Of a stretch of 64,000 nt of DNA, positions 1 through 12,030 are shown piece after piece. Within the stretch, counting starts at the first letter, position 1. Every line of letters begins with the position of its first letter. The stretch is from Branchiostoma floridae (taxonomy: Eukaryota; Chordata; Leptocardii; Amphioxiformes; Branchiostomatidae): positions 22,917,835 through 22,981,834 of the forward strand of contig NC_049982.1 in NCBI RefSeq assembly GCF_000003815.2, in the 5' to 3' direction. The position numbers and the translations under genes were made by a program. The notes under the pieces are model-generated. The model ran no database searches. It was not told the DNA's origin and saw only the letters and a list, made by a program, of their open reading frames with translations.

Positions 1-482
1 GACGGGCTTGTGGCTGTAACTCCCAGCCCTCTGTTCTGAACATCATCAATAATGTAACCGATGCGTTGAACTCCACATGTTGATTGAATCATATACTTGT
101 ACGTAGCCTAAATCCATTCGTATCCAGTTGTGTAGTCACTAGAACAGGTCCACTGGTAGTGATGTATGTGTTTAATTACCATGCGCTTTCCCAAATGCCA
201 AGTGCTAAGCAGAGAACACAGTATGCAAAATGTACCGTATCAAAAATCTTTTATGCGACTCCGTCAGGGTTCCAAGTCACGACCAAATACGATCATTGAT
301 CGGGTCTCCAAGATTGTGATAAGTGCTACAAATGCCTTATTAAAAAAAAACAACGCAGCAGTGTTTTTGATTCAAAGCACCGACAAAGCAGGCGTGATTG
401 AATGTCCCAATGACGGTAGGGCCTGATCCCTTTCACGCTGGCAGACAGCACGTTCCTGAGCCTGCAAAATCAGAGCAGACAG
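1..482. other. No recognised gene
   Basis: The short open frames here start at non-ATG codons and show no domain, splice or composition signal. I see nothing else. Confidence 0.5.
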
Positions 483-790
483 ATGGAGTCATTCTGTCCT
501 CAACCACATGACCAGAGGCGGTACCTATCTACACTATCGGTGGGCACCGGTACAGAAAATTCAAGTCCAGGTACGGTCCATGTTCAGAGGACCAGGTCCA
601 GTTCCAGTTCCGGACCTGAACCTGGACCTAACTATCTGTAAAAACTTGTGAAATGACCGGGGATGCGCGATACTGAAAACAATGGTCCATTTCGCTGCAA
701 AGGATCCTGTTTGTTGGCGTATCCCACGTCCAAAGGCATTTTGAAATCTGTCTATTCCACTTCTTGCACTGTTTGTATCAGTTTTATCGT
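483..790. repeat. Interspersed repeat fragment, GGTCCAGG-type
   Basis: A stretch rich in GGTCCAGG and GGACCTG words, followed by text matching 15360-15550. Shared words include TACAGAAAATTCA, GAACCTGGACCT and AAAACAATGGT. It is probably a decayed copy of the interior of the TIR element at 15115-15981. Confidence 0.55.
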
Positions 791-1533
791 GTTAAGTTTT
801 CCATCTCGATAGTTAACACGATATCGTTTTCAATTGACGTGAATGATTGGAAAATTGTTGTTTATCGCGAAGCCATTCTACCAAATTGAGTTTCGAGAGT
901 TTGGAGTGGATTGTAGCATGGTTGATAACCACGTGTAATGTAGTTACGCATTTTCCTTGTGAAGTTCCATTCATGTCAAACTGTTGCTCGGGACCACGAC
1001 ATTGAATTAATCTATTTTCCATCTCCGATGAACAGATATTAATGAATAGGAAGACATTCCAGGTCCTCTCACAGCGATTGAAAAGCTAGTGGTTGTAAAA
1101 AGATGGAAGAGTGCACTGTGGGTGTAGTAACGTGTTGTAGACTTAATACCTTCAATTGTTAACATGTACACGGAGGTTTTGTGGCCACTTGATGTGTTTG
1201 TTTGTGCCGTTGGTTGGTTGGTTTCTACACTTGCGCATTGGCATTTCAATGCTAGGCACTTCGAGAACACTAATATGTTTGGCACAGTTACTTACATGTA
1301 TAAGGTCCCAGAACGCCTAGGACCTTTAGTAACTGTGTCCAAGCTGTTAAGTAGCAGGCATTGGCTGGTGTCCAGAGTTTTCTCACCACGCGACAGGAAG
1401 TACTGTTGGCCCGTGCAAGGATGTTTTACCCATACCAGTATACTGAAGACAGTTTGGATGTCATTGAACATCAGCATAAACAATAGAAACCCCCAGAAGT
1501 AAAGCAAATTACCAAAAGCTCTAGTTTGACCTA
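791..1533. other. No recognised gene
   Basis: Overlapping short frames on both strands at 1007-1540 shadow one another and have no recognisable domain. Nothing else is seen. Confidence 0.45.
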
Positions 1534-1705
1534 CTCTCAAAGCAGAGGTTCGGCTTCGTTTTTACGCGCTTATATGCGTTTTTAGGCCTTTCTATTTTCT
1601 GCTGTTTCATTCCAAAGAGAAGTAAATTTTACAAATATTAAACCCGATTAAAAACGCATAAAACACATTAAAAAAAACGCCGGAGCCGAACCTCTGCTTG
1701 GAGAG
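1534..1705. mobile_element. Palindromic MITE, copy 1
   Basis: A 172-bp element with terminal inverted repeats: the left end CTCTCAAAGCAGAGGTTCGG is mirrored at the right end by CCGAACCTCTGCTTGGAGAG. A TA lies directly outside each end (1532-1533 and 1706-1707), as expected for a TA target-site duplication of the Tc1/mariner type. There is no coding capacity. A second copy lies at 3945-4121. Confidence 0.8.
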
Positions 1706-3495
1706 TAAGATGGACCGTAGTCGGTTATTTTTGTTTGTGCATACTTTAAAAAGTAAGATGGTAGTTTGGCTATATTTACGATACAGGGTACACATCATCG
1801 GCTACGACTTTATCTTTGATCAAACACCATGGAATAAACCCATTCAAAGCCACAGCCGCGGTGGTCTGTGGAATTTCCGGCTTGTTTTGTGGCTGTGAAT
1901 CATGTGGGAGCTTAAGTTAATACCGTTGTCACACAGAGCTCAGAGAAAAGACGACCCTTGACGTGACTTTATCAGATGAAGTTAATCTCACTTTGAAAAC
2001 GCACAGTGCGAACCAAATGCTGATTGATGACAACAAGAGGGGGATAAGTGCCTAGCGAGGCGGCTGTAATTGGACTTGCTCACCACTAAAGCAATTCGAT
2101 GCAAGGGGTATTTTGTTATCCCTGTAACAGGAAGCCGACAATTAACACCGTGTTCCAGTACAGATAAATCACCTTTTGAACACGTGGTCAAAGAGGCCGT
2201 TGGAACAATAAGTCCTGATATCCTTGTGTCGTCTCTCTGTCTGTCTGATAGACAGTAGCTACATGTACGGCCAGACTAGCAGGCACTGAAGCCGACTTAG
2301 AGTCTGACCTTCTATCGAATGTTGTTGACATAATATGGGCAAGGGGTGTGTGTATGAATACTTTTTTTCACAACTCTTTCTTTCTTTCCTTTTTTCTCTT
2401 TCCTTCTTCCTCCCTTCATTCCTTTCTTTCTTTCTTTCTTTCTTCCTCCCTTTCACTCGTGCGTCTTTCCCACCTTCCCAACTTCATTCCTTTCTCAAGT
2501 CATCTAACAGGTAACGTTATATCGGTTAACCCATATCGGAAGATTTATACAGCGGGAGTTTCTACAGCACACGCACACATCACACGTACATGTTTTGGTA
2601 CCCTCAGTAGAGCTCCGTCAAATCTATGCAGTTTGATATTATCAAAAGTATACCTAGGCTTTTTTTTTTACATTCTGGGTTTCAAATTAGCAAAAGTCCA
2701 CCATCACGTCTGAAACATGTTTGATAATATGTCTCTTTTGTTCACGCTTTTCAAAGACGTTACGGTCTATCAGTCATCCAGACAGCTTTATTGCCAATAA
2801 GGCCTTTTTGGCACTTATGGTGCAGATCTCCCGGCAAAGTAACCTACATTCTTATCGTCTACAATTCTTCCTGTTCGTCCGTCGGCATCGTCTACACCAG
2901 ATAAGTATGAAGCATGGGCGTTCGGTATAATCTGTAAAAGAGTCTGTTCGACACTGATACGCAGTCTGGCTCTACATGTGTCCAATTTGCACTATTTTTC
3001 CAGCAATTTGTGGAGCCTGGTAGAAGTTACAAGAAGGACAAGCGCCAAGTTTGACAGGAAAGGGGAATTCTGTGGGTACCTCACTGAAAACTGCGCAACG
3101 TTGGCGGTGTCGCTGCGTCCTGAATTGGATTGGTCTTACCCTTCATATTGCAAACAGCATGCAAAAGTACAAGTACGACAAAACACACAAAGCCTTTTTA
3201 TCAATGAAATTCGCTGAGCGCTCTGCCCAATCGCTCGGGCGCAGCGAAGTCATGCACCTGAGATACCCGCTTTACCGCCATAACGTGGTGGACGCATTCT
3301 ACAAGCAACGGGATTGCAAATTCAGCTGAGAAAATTATGCAGATACAGTTTTCTAACTAACGAGCTTAATTGAAGGATGGAAGCCTTGTGACACGCACGT
3401 CAGTAGTGATAGAGATTAGAATTTCCTCACGCAATGTGTATAGTAGATATGGATCTGGAAATGGATTCCTGACGCACATAGTTGCGGTATAGGTT
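1706..3495. other. No recognised gene; contains a pyrimidine tract
   Basis: Apart from the CTTT-rich tract at 2360-2460, I see no gene. Overlapping frames at 2978-3329 have no recognisable domain. Confidence 0.45.
2360..2460. repeat. Polypyrimidine CTTT/CCTT microsatellite
   Basis: About 100 bases almost purely C and T on the plus strand, with runs of TTTC and TTCC. Long homopyrimidine-homopurine tracts can form triplex DNA; no function is implied. Confidence 0.85.
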
Positions 3496-4880
3496 AGCGT
3501 CAGACGGCCATTATTCCGTTGCCTACTGCTGTGCTATGACGACCGGATCATTGAAAGGCCTGGTATTTTGTAAGGGGGCTATTATCGTGACGCAAAAACT
3601 CCACACGAATCTGACAATCTAAAATGGACTTTCAGGTAAATAGTATGTAATTTACGAGGATATACATCGAATGTATCTTCACATTTGCACTGATATTAGT
3701 GCTATCGCAAGCCAGTCATCTATTCATTTTTCCGTGCGGACTCACTGAAGTAACTGAAATTGCAGCGTGGGAGTAAAGGGAATGAACTGCATGTTCGGTC
3801 ACCTCAAAGCTCACGTCTCTAAGAATCGATGGCATTAATTGATTGGCTAAAAACCCTGTTATTAACCAGTCCCATCTAACTCATTTTATCCAGAAATCAC
3901 GACACGTTTTGGAGATGTTTTCAATACTGGGTGGGATTAAGCTACTCTCCAAGCAGAGGTTAAGCTCCGGCTGTTTTTTAACGTTTTTTTAATCGTGTGT
4001 ATCGGGATTTCTATTTTGTATTGTATCTTGCTGTGTTTTGACACAGCAAGATACAATACAAAATAGAAAGCCCGAAAAATCGACTAAAAAGCGTTAAAAA
4101 GCCGAAACTCTGCTTTGAGAGTAAGATTTAGCCTATAGCTAGTATCCAGTCTATCGTGTATTGGCTAGGTTCTCTACGGGTGGGGCGAAGCTTTCTGCTG
4201 CCGGGGTTATCTTTGGAACCCGGTAGAAGTTTTACGTGGTGGAACTTTTGCACAGCACCATTGGGTAGAAAGAACGTGTACTTCAGACACGATTTCTGGG
4301 TGGACTTTGCGCAGCACCTTTCAATATCCAGAGCTGTCGGACAAAAGTAGAGTTTTAGGTTACATCACATGTGGTAGCCTCATACATCATTCATCTTCAT
4401 TACCCTGCTCAGCTAGCTTCACACCGGATACAGCGCGCCGAACCCTCTCTCAGTGGTGCTTAAGTCGTGATCACGATTTTGGTCTGCTTCCAAATTGGAA
4501 CGCAACATGCATGGACATCTAGAATCTACAGACTGAAAACTTTACACAAGTGAACAAAAATAAGAGTATCCCAACCTACCAATTTCATTTTGTCGAACTT
4601 ATTTCTTGTCAGTATCTTAATCGTAAATACAACATCTAAGGCTTTAGGTGGGAAACGATCATCAATATGTTTACAAACATGACATACATTTTTTTGCATA
4701 CCAACATATAGCGAACCAGTGCTTTTCAGGAGAAATTGCATGTAATACATCAACCTTTGCTAGTGATAAGATTCAATTTAATGGCTTTGTTCACTTTGTT
4801 CAAGAGAATGCCATTTTATATTCAACCGTGTATATGGTATTACCGACCTTATTTCGCGAACACATCAGTCATATAAAGTA
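3496..4880. repeat. Tandem duplication, unit A
   Basis: The sequence from AGCGTCAGACGG at 3496 is repeated, diverged, from AGCGCCAGACGC at 4881. Matching blocks continue in order to the end of the unit: TGCTATGACGACCGGA, GAATGAACTGCATGTTCGGT, CCAGAGCTGTCGGACAAAA, GTCTGCTTCCAAATTGG. Unit A alone contains the MITE at 3945-4121. No gene is recognised. Confidence 0.85.
3945..4121. mobile_element. Palindromic MITE, copy 2
   Basis: A 177-bp relative of 1534-1705. The left end CTCTCCAAGCAGAGGTTAAG is mirrored by CTCTGCTTTGAGAG at the right, with TA outside both ends (3943-3944 and 4122-4123). Its centre is a perfect hairpin of two 29-base arms (4008-4036 and 4041-4069) around a TTTG loop. Unit B of the tandem duplication has no element at the matching point, so this copy inserted after the duplication. 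Confidence 0.85.
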
Positions 4881-6490
4881 AAGCGCCAGACGCCCGTTAT
4901 TGCGATGCCTACTGTCGTGCTATGACGACCGGAACATTGAAAGGCCTGGTATTTTGTATGGGGGCTATTGCCGTGACTCAGAAACTCCGCACCAATCGAT
5001 TTAAAGATATGGATTAATATAAGTCTTGTCGCAAGCCAGTTATCTGTTCATTTTTTTCCGTGCGGACTCACTGAAGGAAATGAAATTGCAGCGTGGGAGT
5101 AAAAGGAATGAACTGCATGTTCGGTCACTTCAAAGCTGACGTCTCTAAGAATCGATGGCATTCATTGATTAGCTAAAAGCCCTGTTCTTAATCAGTACCA
5201 TCTAAGTCATTTCATCCGGAAATCACGACACGCTTTGGAGATGTTCTCAATACTGGGTGGTATTTAGCCTGATATCCAGTCTATCGTGGATTTGCTAGGT
5301 TCTCTTTGGGCGGATGACGATTTCTGCCGCCGGGTAAATCTTTCGAACCCGTTAGAAGTTTTACATGGTTGGAGTTTTGGACAGCACCATTTGGTAGAAA
5401 AATGGCCGAGAACGTGCAGCGTACTTCGGACACAATTTCTTTGTGGATTTTGCGTAGTTGTTATAGTATCCTGCACGGCAATACACATTGGCATTATGAC
5501 CAACTTTCTACCAAATAACGCTGTCCAAATCAATCCCACGCACCCAGTGTTCAAAACACTCCGGAAACGTATCATAACCGGGAGCTCAGTAAAAGGTCTT
5601 CGACGTGGGTGTTAATGGAAATACAAAACTTTAGCATCTGTGAAAACTATTCAAACGGCACGATACTAGACAAAAACAGATTAGTGAAAGGTCTGCTTCC
5701 AAATTAGAACGCAACATGCCTATGTACATATATAGGCTAGAATCAACAGAAAAAAAAATATTTAAAAAATGGAGGAAATAGCAACCTAGCAATGTTACCA
5801 AATGCCTTTATGCTTGTTTCGTTGACTTTAAAAAGGCCTTTGATTGTGCATGGCAAGAATGTTTCTATGTAGCCAATGTCTGTCACAGGCCATTTTTCTT
5901 TCCGATGCCTTATTGTGTATTCATAGACAAACGATTCGCTCACGGTCTCCAGAGCTGTCGGACAAAAATAGAGCTTTAGGTTACATCACGGGTAGTAGCC
6001 TCATACATCTTCATTACCCAAATCAGATAATTTCGGCACAGTGTCAGCAGTGCTAAATGCGTGATCACGACTTTGGTCTGCTTCCAAATTGGTATGCAAC
6101 ATGAATTTACGTCTAGAATCTACAGAAAAAAATCTTTAGAAAATTGAGAAAAAATATACCCCCTACCGATTTTATTTTGTCGCTCTTACTTTTTTGTTAG
6201 CATCTTAAGCAATCTTAAGTAATCGGAAATGCAACTTTTGTTACATTTTTTCAAAGGCTTAAGGTGGGAAACGATCATTAAATGTGTGCACGTATAAAAT
6301 AACCTTTCTGTATACCAATAGATAGCTAAAGCTTTTCAGGAGAAATTACGTGTCATACATTCATCTTTGCTAGTGATAAGATTCAATTTTATGCCTTTAT
6401 TCACTTTGTTCGTGAGAATGCCTTTTAGATTCAACCGTGCATGGTGCTACCGACCTCATTTCGTGAACACAATATGCAGTCATATAACAT
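4881..6490. repeat. Tandem duplication, unit B, with internal rearrangement
   Basis: The second copy of unit A. It lacks the MITE but carries about 480 extra bases at 5459-5940. That extra part begins with an inverted partial copy of the unit's own sequence: TTTGGTAGAAA at 5390 is mirrored by TTTCTACCAAA at 5507, and the ACTGGGTG block is mirrored near 5540. It then contains a further copy of GTCTGCTTCCAAATT near 5689 and a reverse-transcriptase relic. Confidence 0.75.
5800..5865 (+). pseudogene. LINE reverse-transcriptase fragment
   Basis: The plus-strand frame from 5800 reads CFVDFKKAFDCAW. This matches the conserved FVDFKKAFD-x-x-W segment of non-LTR retrotransposon reverse transcriptase (fingers/palm region). 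The similarity stops within about 20 codons on either side, so this is a small relic inside duplication unit B. The clade cannot be told from so little. Confidence 0.65.
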
Positions 6491-7334
6491 TGGTCTGATG
6501 TCTCCTTGACCTTGTAACAGGAAGCAGATTGCGCGTAGATTGCCTTTTCACCGTCGGACGACCATTGCCGTGATGATTGTTGTGTCTAGTCCATATTGAA
6601 AGTTTCGATTGCTTCTAACTTGTATGACCTTTTGCTATTACTGCTGAGATTAGGTTCTTAGGGCGGGGGTCGCTTTTGCACTTCCTCGCTGACCTTGGTA
6701 CATCTCTATAAGGTGGTGTTGACAAGAACAATGTAAATGCTGGCTACAGGTTTCTTGGGGATAGAACAACCCATATTCTCAAAAAGAGGCATTTTATGTT
6801 ACCTTGCCTCCTAAACTCAGCGATGATTATCTTTTTGCTCTAAGTGGTAACGTTAAGACAAGGGCCGTTCTGAGTTGCCCACATACTTTGGAAGTTGGCA
6901 TGCATATTTCAGGATAGAGATTGCGATCTACCATGATCGCCTCTTCTGCCTTCAGGGCCTTTTCGACAGAACCTGTTAGGGTGGTCTCCCATTATAAATC
7001 ATTGATAATATTTCACGTCTATCCATTGATCAAAGAGGGCCTGGCTTCTTCAGCCAACAAATCATCAATTGTCACATTGCTTTTATTTTTATTTTTCATG
7101 TACTCTCAGGCGACAACTTCGTTTTTACAGAGTGGAACCTCGGCTATAGTTTCTTCCCAGCCATCAACTGTTACCATAAACAAGCTATTGTTATGATGTA
7201 TTTCTTAAAAAACACAATGAGTATTTTTGGGAAATAAGAAAACATTGATGCTGCCTATGAATTTGTAAAGACTGCAGTACTGGCGACAACTCTTCCGTGA
7301 AGGTAATCATAAAGAAATAAAAGAATAGACTTAC
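6491..7334. other. Presumed GPCR intron; nothing recognised
   Basis: This lies 3' of the GPCR exon on the minus strand. I searched for the next transmembrane segments (an E/DRY-type TM3 end) and found none. Confidence 0.4.
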
Positions 7335-7605
7335 ACATGAATCTCCCGAGCAGCCACGGTTTGGGGATCCAGGTCTCCAGCAGTGCCACGGGCATGGACA
7401 CCACCAGCAGCAGCAGGTCCGCGATACTCAGGTTCACCAGGAAGAAGTTGGTGGGTGTTCTCATGTCCACGTTCTTCCACACCACGATGCCCACCAGCAT
7501 GTTGCCGGACACTCCCACCACGAAGATGATGCAGTACACCACGGTGACCACCCAGAGGGAGATGGACGGGAGGTCCGGGTCACTCATGGTCATCTCAGAG
7601 GTCAT
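7335..7605 (-). CDS. Class A peptide GPCR, first coding exon (partial gene)
   Basis: Encodes the extracellular N-terminus, TM1, TM2 and first outer loop of a rhodopsin-family receptor. Visible marks: the TM1 GVSGN motif, basic-proline RTPTNFF in the first inner loop, the TM2 NLSIADLLLL motif with its conserved Asp, then PVALLETW and WLLGRFMC, the outer-loop Trp and the TM3 Cys that would form the usual disulphide. This pattern fits the peptide-receptor branch containing orexin, QRFP, NPFF and CCK receptors; I cannot choose among them. The start is the ATG at 7605-7603; the open frame upstream has only non-ATG starts. The exon ends inside the Cys codon at an excellent donor (T then GTAAGT, donor bases 7334-7333). 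A good acceptor (TTTTCTCAG) lies at 7646, so a 5' noncoding exon is likely further right. TM3-TM7 are not in the window and are presumably left of base 1. Confidence 0.85.
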
Positions 7606-10016
7606 GGTCGCCTTGACCACTGAGGTCAAGCTTCTTGGTCTGAACCTGAGAAAATGGGGAAGTAAGCTTTATTTACAGGTATTGGGAAATTACTGGATTT
7701 TCGTCATCAAAACGTATACTCTCTACCAGACTAACTACGCTGGTTATACGGAGAATATTTGCCAGGGGAGTTTGGCCTCCATAGTGTTTTTTCGGCTCAG
7801 TTAAGGGAAATGTTGACCCTATTTCTGCAAAATTGTACTCTCCGCACCTTCTCGTGGAAGCTAGTCAAAATGTACTTGACTGTTTAGTAAATGATAAGAT
7901 AGAATTGTTAAGTAATAGAAAAGAATTGATTTGGTATGATTTAAACGTTTTTATAGCAATAACGGTATAAGGATGTATAAGTTCCTATCAATAAGCCAGT
8001 AATATAACTTTTCACAGTAACTGGATATGATCGCATATCATGCCATCACCAACCACTCACAACACACACCCACTGTCACCAGCACCAGCACCACACTTGG
8101 AGACCTGTCCATATTGACTCCACAGTCGTGTCTTTTCTTGCCGCCCATGGGCCAGCTGCCAGTCAATTACAGACGTGGCAAGGCGCCTTTTCTTTCGGAA
8201 ATTCTTAGAATTCACTAACGCATCCTAGGTGAGTGATTAGATTTGGTCAATCGCGACAGAAGTACAAATCTAATAAACTTGCTTTCAGTCGCCACATCGG
8301 TGAAATGTAATTTTGCAAGGCTTGCAGAAAACGAAGATGAAGTAGTGCAGATTTGCAACATTGGTCGATCGTCTTGAAACGAAATGAGCACTGAATGAGC
8401 TAGAGTTTGGGCTCTCACATCCATGAAATACAATTTGGCAAGGTTTGTGTGGACTTAGCATCTTCCAGCATTGCAAAAAGCATCTCGTACAAAATTAGTT
8501 TAGTCCTTGAATCAGGACGAGTTGGATTCGTGTTTGCTTGAATGTAGAACAGAATTCCGGTCACAAATTTGAGGTGTTAAAAAAAATCGACGAGAAATTC
8601 GCGAAATCTTTCATTTTCTTTTACTTTTAAAGGCGATCAAAATCAGAGACTATCCAATTTAAATTGATTAAGAGAGAAAGGGCTGGTGTGGGAGGGATTG
8701 GTGAAAAATACAATACAGGGCTGACTTCTGAACACGAAACAAGATGTGCCTGCAAAACCAATGAACACAAACGCTCATCGATTGCTTCGTTGTTTCCCAA
8801 ATGTGGTTGTCGAAAATCGTACTGGTGATGTGAATTAGTACAAACCAGCACCAAATTTGATTCAATGATTGAAAAACGGAAATGACGGAGAAAGTCCTTT
8901 TCAAATTCCTTCGCGCCAACAACTGCCCGCTTTCGGTTCTCTCCTTTCTTTATAGTATCGTAAGCTTGACGAAAATCGGAGCTAAACCAATCTACATGCG
9001 GCCTAAAGATCCAGAAATGAAAATCGCTTAATAAATCATCCGGTTTTCGATCCTTTGTAACATTTCTGAACTGGAATTAGTTAAAATCGACTCGCGGTTT
9101 TGAACAATAGCTGTCCAAAAAAAACCTGCTACAAAAGTATTTAAAATGTACCCATGATTAGAGGCTACAGCAAATCTGCTAGTCAGCGAAGAACTTTCTT
9201 TCAGTGCGTTCCTAGTTCTCCCGATCGTTGGCGAAGAAAATGTGTTACGGAGACCTCCAATTAGCTTTGACCTAAAGCCAATTTCAGAGCCATGATGTTT
9301 TGAAGCGGTCGGGATGCTGGGGTGAGCCATTTCGTAATTTGCTACCTTCTGGGAATAATAATGAAGAAGTGTTGGCGTAGTAACTTCATTCATGGAGGAA
9401 CGGTTTGTACCGTTCGATATCTCAGCGGAGTTTCTACTGCGAAAACGCCCTTCGACATCTAAAGTGATTTCAACACCATACAAATGGAGCATACAGGTCA
9501 GAGTCAGATGATCTATAGTTTTTATAGATTTATAGTTTCGTGCTAAGGAAAAACAATATATATCTAGTACAAACGACTTGTGTCAGCGATCGTCTGGCCA
9601 AGCATTGCTCATACAAGTCATGGTACATGGTGTATGTCTGGCCGCAGTATTAGGGGACTGTCTATATACGGCAACAGAAATAACATCAACAGGAAAAACA
9701 AACGTAGACATATTCATCCCTAGCCTGTGCGCATACTAACATCACATTAAACACAAACCTGCAATCTCTTGTGGCATCTAAATTTTAGCTCAGTAGTTAT
9801 GAAATTGTTCCAATTTTAAGAGTATATAAATCTATTGGGAAACTTCGTTCGTAGTACAAAAAAATTCAGGCAGCCTGTTGCAAGGAAACCCACAAGTACT
9901 ACCCACTACGGTGAAATAGGCATTGTGTCTGTCGGAGGTGCTGAATTACTAGTAGGTCTTAGATCGTACAAGCGGTTATGTTTGTAATAAGTCATGGAGA
10001 AAGGGAACATACTTAC
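7606..10016. other. No recognised gene
   Basis: Probably GPCR 5' intron. A 154-codon ATG frame on the minus strand (9492-9028) has no recognisable domain, signal peptide or conserved motif and is not called as a gene. Confidence 0.4.
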
Positions 10017-10140
10017 ACGTCCGGTCTATTGTCCAGAGCTCACTGCTCGACGTGCGCTCCTCATTCAATGTCAGATATCGCTCTGGCTCTGGCTCGACAA
10101 ATGGGTAGCACTTTCTCAAGGTAAATCCCTGACGTCATCA
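10017..10140 (-). other. Candidate 5' noncoding exon and promoter of the GPCR
   Basis: On the minus strand a strong splice donor (ACGT then GTAAGTATG, donor at 10016) closes a GC-richer stretch than its surroundings. It pairs plausibly with the unused acceptor at 7646 on the same strand. This is inference only; there is no coding evidence. Confidence 0.25.
10130..10137. promoter_or_regulatory. Consensus CRE palindrome
   Basis: TGACGTCA, the full cAMP-response element bound by CREB/ATF factors, lies about 115 bases upstream (minus strand) of the candidate donor at 10016. A single 8-mer can occur by chance. Confidence 0.3.
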
Positions 10141-11485
10141 AGACCCACGTGAGTCTCCTCAACGTTAGCCCGACGCTGTTTAAGAAATTGATTGATGGAT
10201 GGCTCTCCTTGATTTCATGCCTTAGTAAGCATCTCCTAAAAAGACTTTGGGGAGTTAGCGAAATGCGCTTAGCCAGTGGAACGGACCGCCGCTGTTTTTC
10301 GTGCGTTGAGAGAAACGTTAGAGCCCGCAGACATCAAACCACAGTAACTGTACAGAGTTTGATCATGAGCTCTGTTCCATGTCCGGAATACAAATTACCT
10401 CGTTCCAACCCTCCGTTCCAAGAGCCCAAGGCGTAATGACTTAATCTATCTTAAAGATCCCGCGTGTTTTAGCATTCTTTTTTTGTGTGTAGATGTAACC
10501 TGCGCCCCTGACTGTGTGAAAACAATCAGCCATGGGACTTCTAGCCCTTCTGACATTTGATATCAATAACAAGTCGTAAATATTTGATTGACCTACTACT
10601 ATAGCATGTAAAAGACTAGAATAAAAGGCCATGTTTATGTTCAAGGATAATGTCAGCATACCGTTTAATTTCCTGGTCTGCTGTGCGGTTATGGAGTCTA
10701 CCGTGCTGGCATTTAACGAGGACATCGGCTTGAAGCGTTTTATTGTTTTACCCACAAATGACTTCATCTAGACAGAAAGAACCATAGGACAACCTATTCA
10801 GCTACCACATTTTAGCAGTATGCTCTTCCACGGACCGGGTCGATATGTGACTGAGGCACATGTCGCAGTCTCAAGCGAAGCAAAATATTACAAGCAGCCA
10901 AGCAGTTTACAACATCATTAATCAGACGATGCAATATCCTTAAAGTCGCTATTGCCAACAAGTCAAGCGTTTCAATTTTGCTTGTCAGGAAGCTCGAGCG
11001 TGCATGCCGTCCACGTTTATATATTTCATTTACGAATCTTGCTAATTGATTACATGAAGGAATTTCATTAACTTGATACTGTACAACATAATTGAATCAA
11101 TTTATGACGCTGTTAATTACTTGTGCTATAAAAGTCTAAGTTGAAATGCATAACTATTACACTGTGTTATAATATGTCATATCCGGCGTAGCATCAGCCT
11201 AAGGTGGTATTGTCAGAACAATATTTCTTACTTGCCTAAATGCCCATTAAATGCGACGTGCGATCATAATGAATCACAAGAGCTGACAGAATAGATAATA
11301 GACTATGAAAGCCTGAAAGCCATGGTGGATAATCTTGTTAGCTTTTGATCATATCATTGGTAATCAACAAGGACTGTATAGCATATAACAGCGAAACAGG
11401 TCAGCTAGCAACATGTAGGGGTCATGAAACAGGAAATGATCCATGGCCAGTGCAATGCTTATTGAACGTTGATATGAAATCTAAT
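10141..11485. other. No recognised gene
   Basis: Short frames at 10149-10436 (+) and 10441-10767 (-) show no domain. AT-rich; nothing else is seen. Confidence 0.4.
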
Positions 11486-11680
11486 GGTAATGGCCTTGTA
11501 GTAAGGGTTGTTCACCTTGAATCTAAGGGTTCTGGGTTCAAAGCCCTGGTAGATGCCAATGCTGTGTCCTTTGGAGAGGCGTTCTAAGCCTATTTCCTCG
11601 CTCCACTCAGTTGAAAATGAGTACATAATTTCGATTAGGGGACGTCTTTCGGGGTGCAATCTGCGTATACGAAGTCCACA
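11486..11680 (+). mobile_element. tRNA-derived SINE, partial and decayed
   Basis: A B-box-like GGGTTCAAAGCCC near 11535 is followed by the family's core words TGTGTCCTTTGGAGAGGCGT, CCACTCAGTTGAAAATGAGT and ATTAGGGGACGTC. It corresponds to the 5' half of the copy at 13407-13910. Confidence 0.6.
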
Positions 11681-11814
11681 TAAGCTCCGTAATAACATTT
11701 TTGTTTCAGGTAGTTTGTGGCCGAAGAATTCGATTTTTTTTGTTCGAGAAACAGGCCACACAACGGCAGGATAAAGTAAAAGCACAGCTTTACGGGATAG
11801 ATGTACGTACAAGT

Positions 11815-12030
11815 GGGGTCGTGTGGCGCAATCAGTAGGTGGTTCAGTTCAATACCGACTTTCCTCACTTCACTCGGTTAAAATCAGTAGCTAGCTTTGG
11901 AGAGGGCCGTCCCTCGGATAGGGAGTGAAATGGAGGTCCCGTGTTTCAGGGCACACGGTATAAGTTCCCACCGCACTTATCGAGTAAGGGTCCTTTCGGT
12001 GTGAGTGTTTTAAAACCTATATTTCTATGG
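11815..12030 (+). mobile_element. tRNA-derived SINE, partial
   Basis: A second decayed copy in tandem with the previous one. It carries GTGGCGCAATCAGTAGGTGG, ACTTTCCTCACTTCACTCGG, GGCCGTCCCTCGGATAGG and ATGGAGGTCCCGTGT, in the same order as the copy at 13407. Confidence 0.65.

Noticed and set aside
5264-5615. Overlapping frames of about 105 codons on both strands, considered as missing GPCR exons
   Set aside because: No transmembrane pattern or receptor motifs; they arise from the inverted repeat in duplication unit B.
9028-9492. 154-codon ATG frame on the minus strand
   Set aside because: No domain, signal peptide, splice partner or repeat; length is compatible with chance in a long AT-rich region.
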